This document shows, piece after piece, positions 10,046 to 17,920 of a stretch of 64,000 bases of DNA. The notes beneath the pieces were generated by a model. That model saw only the letters and a list, made by a program, of their open reading frames with translations, did not search any database and was not told where the DNA came from. The position numbers and the translations under genes were made by a program. The stretch is from Bacteroidota bacterium (lineage in GTDB: Bacteria > Bacteroidota > Bacteroidia > J057 > JADKCL01): contig JADKCL010000023.1 of assembly GCA_016718825.1 (NCBI GenBank), positions 1 to 64,000 on the forward strand, written 5' to 3'. Each line of letters starts with the position of its first letter. Positions within the stretch are counted from its first letter, which is position 1.

Positions 10046-10885
10046 CTACTTGGAGCTAGGAGCGATCTTTTGCATTGCAACAAAGTATGTTTGTCCATCA
10101 AAACTGTTTGCACAAGCGCATTCCATGATAATTGGACGCTCAGGAAAGACCTTTTGGTACAAGGCAACGCGTTCGTCAAGGGGAATCGGCAAAGGGTCTT
10201 GCATATTGGTGATCAAAAGTCCAATCACCAATGCAGGATCGTGCAATGGTGGTCGCCAGCCATCCAAAATTTCAGGTCGGGTATGGTATTTGAAATGCAT
10301 TCCGATCACGCGTTCAACAGCTGCTTCGTGGGGGCCAGCGTAGGGCTTGGGCGAATTGCGCAAGGCGATGGCGATTTGCGCTCCGGCGAGATGCTCCGTC
10401 GCAAACCAAACTCCAACGCCGAGCATCAACAAAATTGCAGAGAGAAATGGCCCCCGCTGCCGCCAATTTGTCACGGGTCTCGCATACCGCCAAAATAATT
10501 GCACCGTAAAAAAGTACAACGACAATGAAGGAATCCCCACGCCCAGGATCAGCATCACTGGCATGTAAAGATTGAATATCCCCAAAAAAATGAGGCTATA
10601 AAGGCAAATCGCGAATGCAATTCCCTGCAAGAAATGTCAAACCAGATGCAGTTTTGGAAAACTCATTCGCAGAACCGGCCAAAACACGACGGGAAAAAAG
10701 GCAACTTGAAGCACAACCAAAGCCCATCCCACTGGTTGACAAAACCCTTGCACAAGCAGGTTTCCGACATACGCGAGCGCAACGAGGAGAACATTCAGGC
10801 TCGTTTGCACCCAAGGATTCAAGAAAACATGACTCATATTTGGGCTAATGCTCAATTTTGACAGCTGAAACTGCAATTTCGACAA
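10046..10885 (-). pseudogene. Small multispanning membrane protein with an in-frame stop
   Basis: One reading frame covers 280 codons on the reverse strand, broken only by a TGA at 10639-10637. The N-terminal part has helices VQTSLNVLLVALAYVGNLLV and WALVVLQVAFFPVVFW. After the stop, the same frame continues with QGIAFAICLYSLIFLGIF and PVMLILGVGIPSLSLYFF, then a soluble part (residues 175-279) that includes RPEILDGWRPPLHDPALV. Because both halves are open and alike in composition, a single Trp (TGG) to stop change is the simplest account, by mutation or read error. No family was recognised. It is convergent with the TPR gene. Confidence 0.5.
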
Positions 10886-11052
10886 CCATTTCTTGATTGG
10901 GGGGGTCGAAATTATTGCCCACTATGGACGTTTTGAAACGCTAATTGTTGCGGCTGGACAACAACAATTGTTCAAAAAAAATCAAGCTCAATTCATTCTA
11001 TGTCAACACTTTACTAGCAAAACTCTTTCCCTTCACCCGCGCAAATCATCCC

Positions 11053-11568
11053 CTACAATTTGGTAAGCCGAGCAATACAAATGTCATCGTAGTCCCCCAG
11101 ATCGTCCTTCGTAGAATAGTTGATGGTGATATTCGTTTGTTTTTCACCTGTGCCTTCAATGGAATACCCCTGCGGTGAAATTGGCTGCTCCGGGATGTTG
11201 AACCAATTGGGCAGGTCCTTGTCTCGATCGGCATAGAGGGTATCCATCTGCCCGTGCAGGCCAACGATGCGCATATCATGGCCGTTGGCGCCGCCGATGA
11301 TCTTGACATTGTAATTTGTCCAATGGCATCCATCTTCTACCAAGTAAAGTCCATCAAACGGGCCTCTTGAGGGTTGGTCGCATTCTGCCCCACTCCAGCC
11401 CTCTTCACATTGGCAACGACCGGTTTTGCATTCCCCATGCACACAATCGTCTGAGGCGCATATCTTGCATCCGCCCAAGAATAGCAATACAGTGATCCCC
11501 AGAAGGAACCCAAGCCTTTTCTGTGCACGCCCATTCAGCAATTCCTGGATTTTGATCAATCGTCTCAT
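11053..11568 (-). CDS. Lipoprotein with a single EGF-like domain
   Basis: This 171-residue protein has a signal peptide with a lipobox (FLGGC at about residues 30-34) directly followed by an EGF-like module containing six cysteines (CASDDCVHGECKTG, then CQCEEGWSGAEC). The remaining 100 residues are beta-rich (YNVKIIGGANGHDMRIVGL, TNITINYSTKDD) and lack further cysteines. The short EGF-like unit right after the lipid anchor is typical of Bacteroidota surface lipoproteins of unknown function. It lies 9 bases downstream of a barrel-protein gene on the same strand, so the two are probably one transcript and may work together at the outer membrane. Confidence 0.65.
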   Translation of the reverse strand: MRRLIKIQELLNGRAQKRLGFLLGITVLLFLGGCKICASDDCVHGECKTGRCQCEEGWSGAECDQPSRGPFDGLYLVEDGCHWTNYNVKIIGGANGHDMRIVGLHGQMDTLYADRDKDLPNWFNIPEQPISPQGYSIEGTGEKQTNITINYSTKDDLGDYDDICIARLTKL

Positions 11569-11577
11569 GTTTTTTCG

Positions 11578-12270
11578 TCACAGTTTCACACCCAATCCGA
11601 ATTGAAAGTTCCCGAAAATGTCTTTGCCATGGTAGGGTCTCAGGCGATAGGTCTCATTCTCGCCAAAATCAACCTCTCCGAATGCGCTGATGGGGTTTGC
11701 AGTGAGCTGAAGGCCAATCCCTCCCTGAACCAAGGCATACATTCGTTCGCCGATATTGGGCATGAGGCCAGCCTCGGCAGTGAATCGGACAATCGGACTT
11801 TTTATCGATTGATCGATCGCAACTGCAGGTACCTCTGACATCCAGATATTGCCCGCTTGATAATTCCTTGATGCTACAAGAGACTCCGAAATCACCCCGC
11901 CTGTGAGGGCAAACCCGATGAAGGGCGCATTTCCCAGGAAATACCGGTAACGAGCCGTGACTATCGGGGACATCTTGCGTGACCATTCCATTTGGACAAT
12001 GTAGCGAGGATCAAGAGGTAGGTCGAATTGCTTGGCAGGATTCCTGGAAAAGTAAAACGGCAATCCCAGTTCGAGTCCAATAGCATGATGCGCTGAAAAC
12101 TGCATCAGCCAATTTGCCGAAACAATGGCTTGGGAACCTTTGGTAGGCGCGATCAATACCTGCCCAGACCCACCAACATATTGGAACTGAGCCAATAATT
12201 TCCCACTCAACAAGAAGATCAACAGGCCAATGAAGGCGGTCTTGAAAATTGGATGGATCATTTTGTTCAC
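11578..12270 (-). CDS. Outer-membrane beta-barrel protein
   Basis: This 230-residue protein has a signal peptide (FIGLLIFLLSGKLLAQ) followed by alternating hydrophobic/polar strands typical of an outer-membrane barrel of the OmpW/PorT-like size class: VSANWLMQFSAHHAIGLELG, PIVTARYRYFLGNAPFIGFA, MYALVQGGIGLQL. It ends FGNFQFGLGVKL, an aliphatic/aromatic terminal strand. It is the first gene of a probable two-gene transcript with the EGF-like lipoprotein. The exact function is unknown. An alternative start is the next ATG three codons in. Confidence 0.6.
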   Translation of the reverse strand: MNKMIHPIFKTAFIGLLIFLLSGKLLAQFQYVGGSGQVLIAPTKGSQAIVSANWLMQFSAHHAIGLELGLPFYFSRNPAKQFDLPLDPRYIVQMEWSRKMSPIVTARYRYFLGNAPFIGFALTGGVISESLVASRNYQAGNIWMSEVPAVAIDQSIKSPIVRFTAEAGLMPNIGERMYALVQGGIGLQLTANPISAFGEVDFGENETYRLRPYHGKDIFGNFQFGLGVKL

Positions 12271-12452
12271 AATCTAAAGCTATAACAAACGCGCTATGAT
12301 TCAAAACTTGGACAAGGTTTACAGCACAAGAATTCCTTTCAATTCTAGCCAAAAAACGCAGGATGGGTATTCAAGGAGATGCAATTCTAACTGTCGACGA
12401 TTTGCCTTGCTGAACGGGATTGCTTAATATCACCTTTTATTACTCCCACAGT

Positions 12453-13997
12453 ATGAGAAAATCACTACTATTGACTGCTTTTGCCTTGTTTGGCGGGGTC
12501 GCGCAGGCGCAAGACGCCTACAGCTATGATTCCCAAGTCACACAAGACTGGTTTGGCACCGAATTGTACCTGATCAAAAACGGCACGGGCTTCACGCCTC
12601 CCGTCGCGTCACGTGCGCTTGGGTACGCGGGATTGGCCGTGTACGAGGCCCTTGTGGGCGGCATGCCCAACCGCATGAGCCTGGAAACGCAGCTTTCCGG
12701 CCTCACCGTCACCGATCCGGCGCCGGGCACCTCCTACCATTGGCCGACTGTCGCCAACAATTGCCTTGCCTTGGTCGTCGACAGCCTCTGGGCCAATGCC
12801 TCGCAACCCCAGAAGGATTCGATTCATGCCCTCCGAGACCGCTACAATGCGGGCTACACCGGCCAATCGAGCTACGCTGTCTCCAAAGCGTTCGGCGAAG
12901 CCGTCGCCACGGACATTTTCAACTGGTCCAAGACCGACGGTGGCCACCAAGGTTATGCCCACAATACCGATCCGAGTTACGTGCCACCGACAGGCGCTGG
13001 CAAGTGGGTACCGACGCCTCCGGCGTATGCAGCAGCCTTGCAGCCGCATTGGGGTGATAACCGTCCATTTGCAGCCGGCAATGTGGCTGCGCCTGTGATT
13101 CCCGTTGCACCACCTGTATATTCTACCGATACAAATTCAGCGTTTTACGCTTATGCCCATCAGGTATATTCGACACGACTGAACCTCGCCCCTGGCCAAA
13201 TCAACATCGCCTATTTTTGGGGTGATGGCGGCGGTACGATTACTCCTCCCGGTCATAGCATTTCGATTTTGACACAGTGTCTGGACACGGAAAACGCCAA
13301 TCTGGGATGGTCAGCCTATGCCTACGCAAAATTGGCCATGTCGCAGACGGATGCCTTCATCAGCTGCTGGAAGACCAAATACACCTACAATTTAATGCGT
13401 CCGATCACCTACATCCGCGCGAACATCGACTCGACTTGGAGTTCGTTGATTGGTACGCCTCCCTTCCCCGAGTACACAAGTGGTCATAGCACCCAATCAG
13501 GCGCGATGACGGCGGTGATGAATGACCTGTTTGGATCGACTTACAGCTTCACGGATAATACCCATGGCAGCAACTTCGGCGGCCCGCGCTCGTTTGCCTG
13601 TTTTGACGAAGCCGCCTACGAAGCCGCGACGTCCAGATTGTATGGTGGCATTCACTACGAATTCAGCGATGTGCTCGCCATCACGCTCGGCAAAATGGTC
13701 GGCGAAAACATCAATGACCTGTTTGCGCAGGTGACCACGGAAAATGCAGCGACCTCTGTTGCCGGAACTGCCAAAATCAGCTTTTACCCCAATCCGACTC
13801 CGAACTATGCCTTGATTTCCTACGAAGGATTCAAGCTGGGCAAGGTGGTGATTTACGGAATGGATGGCCGCATCGTCGGCGAAAGCATCAACACAGCGGT
13901 GCTCGACCTGATGGCATTGCCTGCTGGAAAGTACATTTTGCAGGTTTTGGACACGAAAAATGCACCTGTGGCAAGCAGCAAGATTGTGAAGCTGTAA
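12453..13997 (+). CDS. Vanadium-dependent haloperoxidase/PAP2-like secreted protein with T9SS C-terminal domain
   Basis: This 514-residue protein starts with a signal peptide (MRKSLLLTAFALFGGVAQAQ). The C-terminal half of the catalytic region holds the three vanadate/phosphate-binding motifs of the PAP2/haloperoxidase superfamily: KTKYTYNLMRP (about 306-316), FPEYTSGHST (338-347) and SRLYGGIHYEF (393-403). Lys, Arg, Ser-Gly-His, Arg and His are all present. The last 75 residues (KISFYPNPTPNYALISYEG ... GKYILQVLD) form a T9SS type A sorting domain, so the enzyme is exported by T9SS and anchored or released. The reaction could be halide oxidation by peroxide or phosphatase activity; sequence alone cannot decide. 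The start at 12453 gives the clean signal peptide. Confidence 0.85.
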   Translation: MRKSLLLTAFALFGGVAQAQDAYSYDSQVTQDWFGTELYLIKNGTGFTPPVASRALGYAGLAVYEALVGGMPNRMSLETQLSGLTVTDPAPGTSYHWPTVANNCLALVVDSLWANASQPQKDSIHALRDRYNAGYTGQSSYAVSKAFGEAVATDIFNWSKTDGGHQGYAHNTDPSYVPPTGAGKWVPTPPAYAAALQPHWGDNRPFAAGNVAAPVIPVAPPVYSTDTNSAFYAYAHQVYSTRLNLAPGQINIAYFWGDGGGTITPPGHSISILTQCLDTENANLGWSAYAYAKLAMSQTDAFISCWKTKYTYNLMRPITYIRANIDSTWSSLIGTPPFPEYTSGHSTQSGAMTAVMNDLFGSTYSFTDNTHGSNFGGPRSFACFDEAAYEAATSRLYGGIHYEFSDVLAITLGKMVGENINDLFAQVTTENAATSVAGTAKISFYPNPTPNYALISYEGFKLGKVVIYGMDGRIVGESINTAVLDLMALPAGKYILQVLDTKNAPVASSKIVKL

Positions 13998-14022
13998 GGT
14001 CAGATTGCCTCGGAAAATCTAG

Positions 14023-14050
14023 AAAATGCCTGCGATTTCGTGGGCATTTT
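14023..14050 (+). terminator. Probable terminator after the haloperoxidase gene
   Basis: An 8-bp perfect stem (AAAATGCC with GGCATTTT, 12-base loop) lies 26 bases past the stop codon and is followed by a T-rich tail (CATTTTTG). Confidence 0.55.
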
Positions 14051-14103
14051 CATTTTTGAAGGCGCTGCATCCGGCCCGAATGCGAAACAATGCGATGATC
14101 CAT

Positions 14104-14111
14104 TATCTTTG
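14104..14111 (+). promoter_or_regulatory. Bacteroidota -7 box (TATCTTTG) for the DUF2254 gene
   Basis: The octamer matches TAnnTTTG exactly and lies 36 bases before the ATG at 14148. No clear TTTG at -33 is visible, so only the -7 element is supported. Confidence 0.45.
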
Positions 14112-14147
14112 TTGTGACGGGTGCCACGTTGCACGCTCAAAACCATT

Positions 14148-15602
14148 ATGTTGAAGCAATTCCGCGAATTTTTGCGTTTGTACTGGGTTTCGGGGTTGGT
14201 GTTTGCCACCACCTTGCTCCTGCTGACTTGGATCTTCGTGGAGCGGCAGGAGGCATTTGCGCGGGATCCGGGATTTACATTTGACGAATTGCTCACGACG
14301 ATGATCGGGGTGCTGACGTCGATCGTCGTGACGACCTTCTCCTCCATTTTTGTGGCCTTGCAGCTGGCCTCAGGGCAGTTTTCTCCGCGAATCGTGCGTG
14401 GGTTTTTCAGGGAGGATTGGCGTGTGCAATTGGTTTTGGCGCTGTTTGTGATGGCGATCAGCTACAACCTTTCGTTGAAGTTTCTCGGACTCACGGGCGT
14501 GGATGACAGCTTCAAGATTGGAAGCCAAGTCATCAACTATGCCGCGCCGGGCATTGTAGCGGGGATATTTTTGGTTCTCGTAGTCTTTCCGTACTTCATC
14601 TATTACATCATCCGCAACATCAACGCGGCCAAAATCACGCGCAACATCTCCGACCGCACCATCCGCGAAATAGAGGTGCATTTCAAGCGTAAATGGGCTT
14701 TCAACGATCCTGAGACCTACGAATTGATCTTGCCCGAAGGATATGAAAGCTTCCATCATGTGCTTGCGGCCGAAAACGGCTACCTCACCCACCTTGCGTC
14801 GGCCATGTTGAAATTGATGAAGCTGCTTGGGCATAAAGTCTATGTAACAAAATTCGTCGGAAGCTTTATTGCCAAAGGTTCGGTGATTGCCCACGTGGAT
14901 TATTTGGGCCAAAATCCCATCCGCAAGCGCATCCTCAACCTGATTGTGCGGCGAGGAATGAAGATTCACGACTACCGCAGCTACACGCAAGACATCAACT
15001 TTGGCATCCGGCAATTGGTGGATATCGCCGTCAAAGCCATTTCACCAGCGATCAATGACCCGACCACGGCCATCACCTGCCTCAATTATTTGGGAGACGT
15101 CGTCCGGGAATTTGGGCAATACCGGATTCCCTCCGCGAGCACTTTGGAGCTTGAGCGTCAGAACATTTACGTCAACGAATTCAATTTTGACAAGGTCGTG
15201 GACCACGCCTTCAACCAAATCTATTTTTGGGGCAGAACGGACCCGATTGTCGTGAGGCATATCATTCATGTCATCACGGAAATTGTACCTCATATTCAGA
15301 ATCCACACAACCTTTGCGTTCTGTTCAAGGAAGTTGAGGACTTCGAAATGCTGGGAAAATCCAAGGAGGAGCTGAAGCAAGTTTTTGTCTTTCAGGAACA
15401 TGTGAGAAGTCTTCAGAAAAATTACTTCTGTCGGTACTTGCATGCAAGTTTGAATGCAATCGAACGCACCTTTACGGATTTGCAGAGATTGCCCACCGCG
15501 CAGCGCCAAGAATGCGAGCAGCGTTATGCGCACAGCCTACAGACCCTGCGGACGGAGCAAGGCAAGATGAAGGAATACCTTACCATGTTGGCCGAGGTGT
15601 AG
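14148..15602 (+). CDS. DUF2254 family membrane protein
   Basis: This 484-residue protein has four predicted membrane helices in its first 160 residues (WVSGLVFATTLLLLTWIF, LLTTMIGVLTSIVVTTFSS, VQLVLALFVMAISYNLSL, APGIVAGIFLVLVVFPYFIY). The segment LQLASGQFSPRIVRGFFRED between helices 2 and 3 is the hallmark of DUF2254. The large C-terminal part contains the conserved AISPAINDPTTAITCLNYLG. The family is widespread and of unknown function, though the architecture suggests a channel or sensor in the inner membrane. The ATG at 14148 is preferred over one at 14121. It is followed by a 200-base gap and a response regulator. Confidence 0.82.
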   Translation: MLKQFREFLRLYWVSGLVFATTLLLLTWIFVERQEAFARDPGFTFDELLTTMIGVLTSIVVTTFSSIFVALQLASGQFSPRIVRGFFREDWRVQLVLALFVMAISYNLSLKFLGLTGVDDSFKIGSQVINYAAPGIVAGIFLVLVVFPYFIYYIIRNINAAKITRNISDRTIREIEVHFKRKWAFNDPETYELILPEGYESFHHVLAAENGYLTHLASAMLKLMKLLGHKVYVTKFVGSFIAKGSVIAHVDYLGQNPIRKRILNLIVRRGMKIHDYRSYTQDINFGIRQLVDIAVKAISPAINDPTTAITCLNYLGDVVREFGQYRIPSASTLELERQNIYVNEFNFDKVVDHAFNQIYFWGRTDPIVVRHIIHVITEIVPHIQNPHNLCVLFKEVEDFEMLGKSKEELKQVFVFQEHVRSLQKNYFCRYLHASLNAIERTFTDLQRLPTAQRQECEQRYAHSLQTLRTEQGKMKEYLTMLAEV

Positions 15603-15802
15603 TTGAATTTGCGGCGATTTGTACTGCGTTGAGGAAGAAATCGTTGCAAAACAAACCGAAATTCTACACCGAATTCTAGCGAAATTTCGTGAACGGCATA
15701 TAAAAATTTGCCATTCACCGTCTATTTACGGACATTGATCGAAATACATGTAAACTTCCAAAGATAATTTCGCCATTTTTGCAACATCGACCCAAGAACG
15801 CT

Positions 15803-16249
15803 ATGTACACCACGATGGAACACCCGAAGAAGCTGAACTCGATCCTGCTGATCGACGACGATGATGTTACGCTGTTTTACAATTCCCATATCCTGAACAA
15901 ACTTGGGCTTGGCATTCACATACATTCCGAAATGAACGGTGTAGAAGCCCTGAAGTACCTGAATCAGAAGGAGAAACACGCCGCAGACTACGTCAAACCC
16001 GACTTGATTTTGCTCGATATCAACATGCCGATCATGAATGGCTTCGAATTTCTCGAGGAGTATGAGAAGTTGCCTTCCAAGGAAAAGCAGGAGCAGCAAA
16101 TTGTCGTGGTTTCAAGTTCGACACTGGAAATTGACCGGGAGCGTGCTGCCCGATTCCCTTCGGTAACGGGCTATTGCCCCAAGCCGATTGGGTCCGAGGC
16201 CATTGCCGAGCTGATCAGCAGGCTGTTTCCGAGTGCGGGCATCAATTGA
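15803..16249 (+). CDS. Single-domain response regulator (CheY-like receiver)
   Basis: This 148-residue protein is a stand-alone receiver domain. The acidic pocket is IDDDD near residue 16-20, the phospho-acceptor Asp lies in LILLDINMP (about 72), the conserved Ser/Thr in VVVSSS (about 104) and the Lys in CPKP (about 128). No output domain follows, so it would act by protein contact, as CheY or Spo0F do. The cognate kinase is not in the window. It lies only 65 bases ahead of the DUF1573 array, but nothing links them. ATG 15803 is preferred over an in-frame ATG at 15779. Confidence 0.88.
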   Translation: MYTTMEHPKKLNSILLIDDDDVTLFYNSHILNKLGLGIHIHSEMNGVEALKYLNQKEKHAADYVKPDLILLDINMPIMNGFEFLEEYEKLPSKEKQEQQIVVVSSSTLEIDRERAARFPSVTGYCPKPIGSEAIAELISRLFPSAGIN

Positions 16250-16314
16250 GCCGTTGCCAGCTCCACTTGCGTTCCCAGAACCAATTTGATAACTTGATGC
16301 TTCAATCCTTGAAA

Positions 16315-16743
16315 ATGAAGCAGTTCGTCCTTCTTGTACTACTTGCCTTGCCCACGATGCTCCTCGCGCAATTAAACGGGCCGAGGATCCAATTTGACAC
16401 GACCACCATCGACATCGGCGAAATGCTCCAAGGCGGAGATGCGCAGTTTGTCTACAAGTTTCAAAATGTCGGCGATCAGGATTTGGTGTTGACAATGGTA
16501 AAGTCCTCTTGTGGTTGCTACGTCCCGAGGTGGAGCAACGAACCGGTCAAGCCCGGCGGTGAATCCGAGATCATCGGAAAATACGATTCCAACCGGATAG
16601 GGATGTTTCAAAAGTCTTTGACCGTCGTTTCCAACGATACAATTGCAGGGAACATCGTATTGTATGCCAAGGGAAACATCCTACCCAAGCCCGCCGAGCC
16701 AACCTATTTGGCTCCCAGCGAGGAGCCCACTCATAAGCACTAA
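16315..16743 (+). CDS. DUF1573 protein, tandem copy 1
   Basis: This 142-residue secreted protein begins MKQFVLLVLLALPTMLLAQ (signal peptide, cleavage after AQ). The mature part is a single DUF1573 Ig-like domain: FDTTTIDIGEMLQGGD, FQNVGDQDLVLTMVKSSCGC and KPGGESEIIGKY. The SSCGC motif is the family hallmark. These proteins resemble ASH/MSP-type beta sandwiches; their role in Bacteroidota is undefined. Copy 1 of three copies spaced 588-589 bp apart. The signal peptide and first 25 mature residues are identical in all three, while the C-terminal tail varies. Confidence 0.85.
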   Translation: MKQFVLLVLLALPTMLLAQLNGPRIQFDTTTIDIGEMLQGGDAQFVYKFQNVGDQDLVLTMVKSSCGCYVPRWSNEPVKPGGESEIIGKYDSNRIGMFQKSLTVVSNDTIAGNIVLYAKGNILPKPAEPTYLAPSEEPTHKH

Positions 16744-16844
16744 TCCTTTCCGCGGTAAATCACCCACTTCTCCTCCCCTGCCGAGACGCTAGCGACGACG
16801 GTCAAATTGGCCCAGTCGATGCATTTTTGATATTCGGTGAAGGC
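16741..16844 (-). pseudogene. Remnant of the 3' end of a GT-C glycosyltransferase gene (remnant 1)
   Basis: On the reverse strand this reads AFTEYQKCIDWANLTVV then ASVSAGEEKWVIYRGKD and stop, which matches the last 34 codons of the glycosyltransferase at 17917-19341 with three replacements and eight synonymous changes. It is preceded in frame by MPNEGF, so a 40-codon ATG-initiated ORF exists, but upstream are stops. It overlaps the stop codon of DUF1573 copy 1, just as the full gene abuts copy 3. Confidence 0.8.
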
Positions 16845-16902
16845 GAAGCCTTCATTTGGCATCCCGCTTTCGATTCACTACTTTGATGCTTCAATGTTGA
16901 AC

Positions 16903-17325
16903 ATGAAGCAGTTCGTCCTTCTTGTACTCCTAGCCTTGCCCACGATGCTCCTCGCGCAATTAAACGGTCCGAGGATTCAATTTGACACGACCACCATCGA
17001 CATCGGCGAGATACTCCAAGGCGGAGACGCGCGCTTTTTTTACAAATTCAGGAATGTTGGCGATCAGGATTTGATTTTGGCTTTCGTAAAATCCTCTTGT
17101 GGTTGCTTTGCTCCAAATTGGAGCAGCGAACCGGTCAAGCCCGGCGGCGAATCCGAAGTGATCGGAGAATACAATTCCTACCGAATAGGGAGGTTTAACA
17201 AGTCATTAACTGTGTTGTCCAACGATACGATTACTGGGAAAATCGTATTGTTCGCCAAGGGAAACATCCTTCCCAAACCCGCCGAACCAACCTATTTGGC
17301 TCCAACCGAGGAGCCCACCTCATAA
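16903..17325 (+). CDS. DUF1573 protein, tandem copy 2
   Basis: This 140-residue paralog of copy 1 has the same signal peptide and N-terminus. The hallmark Cys motif is kept (KSSCGCFAPNWS). It differs mainly in the middle and end (FFYKFRNVGDQDLILAF, FNKSLTVLSNDTITGKIVLF). It stops a few codons earlier than the others (TAA at 17323-17325), leaving the ancestral TTAG stop junction just downstream. An in-frame ATG at 16837 exists, but ATG 16903 restores the signal peptide shared with the sister copies. Confidence 0.84.
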   Translation: MKQFVLLVLLALPTMLLAQLNGPRIQFDTTTIDIGEILQGGDARFFYKFRNVGDQDLILAFVKSSCGCFAPNWSSEPVKPGGESEVIGEYNSYRIGRFNKSLTVLSNDTITGKIVLFAKGNILPKPAEPTYLAPTEEPTS

Positions 17326-17328
17326 GCA

Positions 17329-17433
17329 TTAGTCCTTTCCGCGATAAATCACCCACTTCTCCTCCCCTGCCGTCACACTGTCCACGACGGTCAGATTGGA
17401 CCAATCGATGCATTTTTGGTATTCGGTGAAGGC
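17329..17433 (-). pseudogene. Remnant of the 3' end of a GT-C glycosyltransferase gene (remnant 2)
   Basis: The reverse strand encodes the same 34-residue C-terminus as the full gene at 17917-19341 with one replacement (Gly to Ser) and nine synonymous third-base changes. Directly upstream in frame is a TGA, so no ORF of useful size remains. The junction with the following sequence (CCTTCATTTGG...) is the same as in remnant 1, so truncation happened before, or by the same route as, amplification. Confidence 0.8.
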
Positions 17434-17491
17434 TCAGCCTTCATTTGGTATCCCGCTTTCGATTCACTAATTTGATGCTTCAATCTTGCAC

Positions 17492-17920
17492 ATGAAGCAG
17501 TTCGTCCTTCTTGTACTCCTTGCCTTGCCCACGATGCTCCTCGCGCAATTAAACGGCCCGAGGATCCAATTTGACACGACCACCATCGACATCGGCGAGA
17601 TACTCCAAGGCAGCAATGTTGAGTTTGTGTACAAATTCAGGAATGTCGGCGATCAGGATTTGGTCCTAACAAGCGTGAAATCTACCGGCGGATGTTATGC
17701 CCAGAGTTGGAGCAGCGAGCCTGTGAAGCCGGGAGGCGAATCCGAGATCCTAGGAAAATACGACTCCAACCGAATCGGTATGGTTAAGAAGAACCTTATC
17801 GTCTTATCGAATGATACGATTGCGGGGATGATCGTATTGTATGTCAAGGGTAACATCCTGCCCAAGCCCGAGGAGCCGAAATATTTGGCTCCGATTGAAA
17901 CTTCACCAGGGAACCATTAG
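17492..17920 (+). CDS. DUF1573 protein, tandem copy 3 (altered Cys motif)
   Basis: This 142-residue third copy has the same signal peptide. The family hallmark is changed: SSCGC of copies 1-2 is STGGC here, so the first Cys of the pair is lost. Other changes include EFVYKFRNVGDQDLVLTSV and MVKKNLIVLSNDTIAGM. Its TAG stop overlaps, on the other strand, the TAA stop of the convergent glycosyltransferase gene (TTAG). The loss of one Cys suggests relaxed constraint or a changed partner. Confidence 0.84.
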   Translation: MKQFVLLVLLALPTMLLAQLNGPRIQFDTTTIDIGEILQGSNVEFVYKFRNVGDQDLVLTSVKSTGGCYAQSWSSEPVKPGGESEILGKYDSNRIGMVKKNLIVLSNDTIAGMIVLYVKGNILPKPEEPKYLAPIETSPGNH

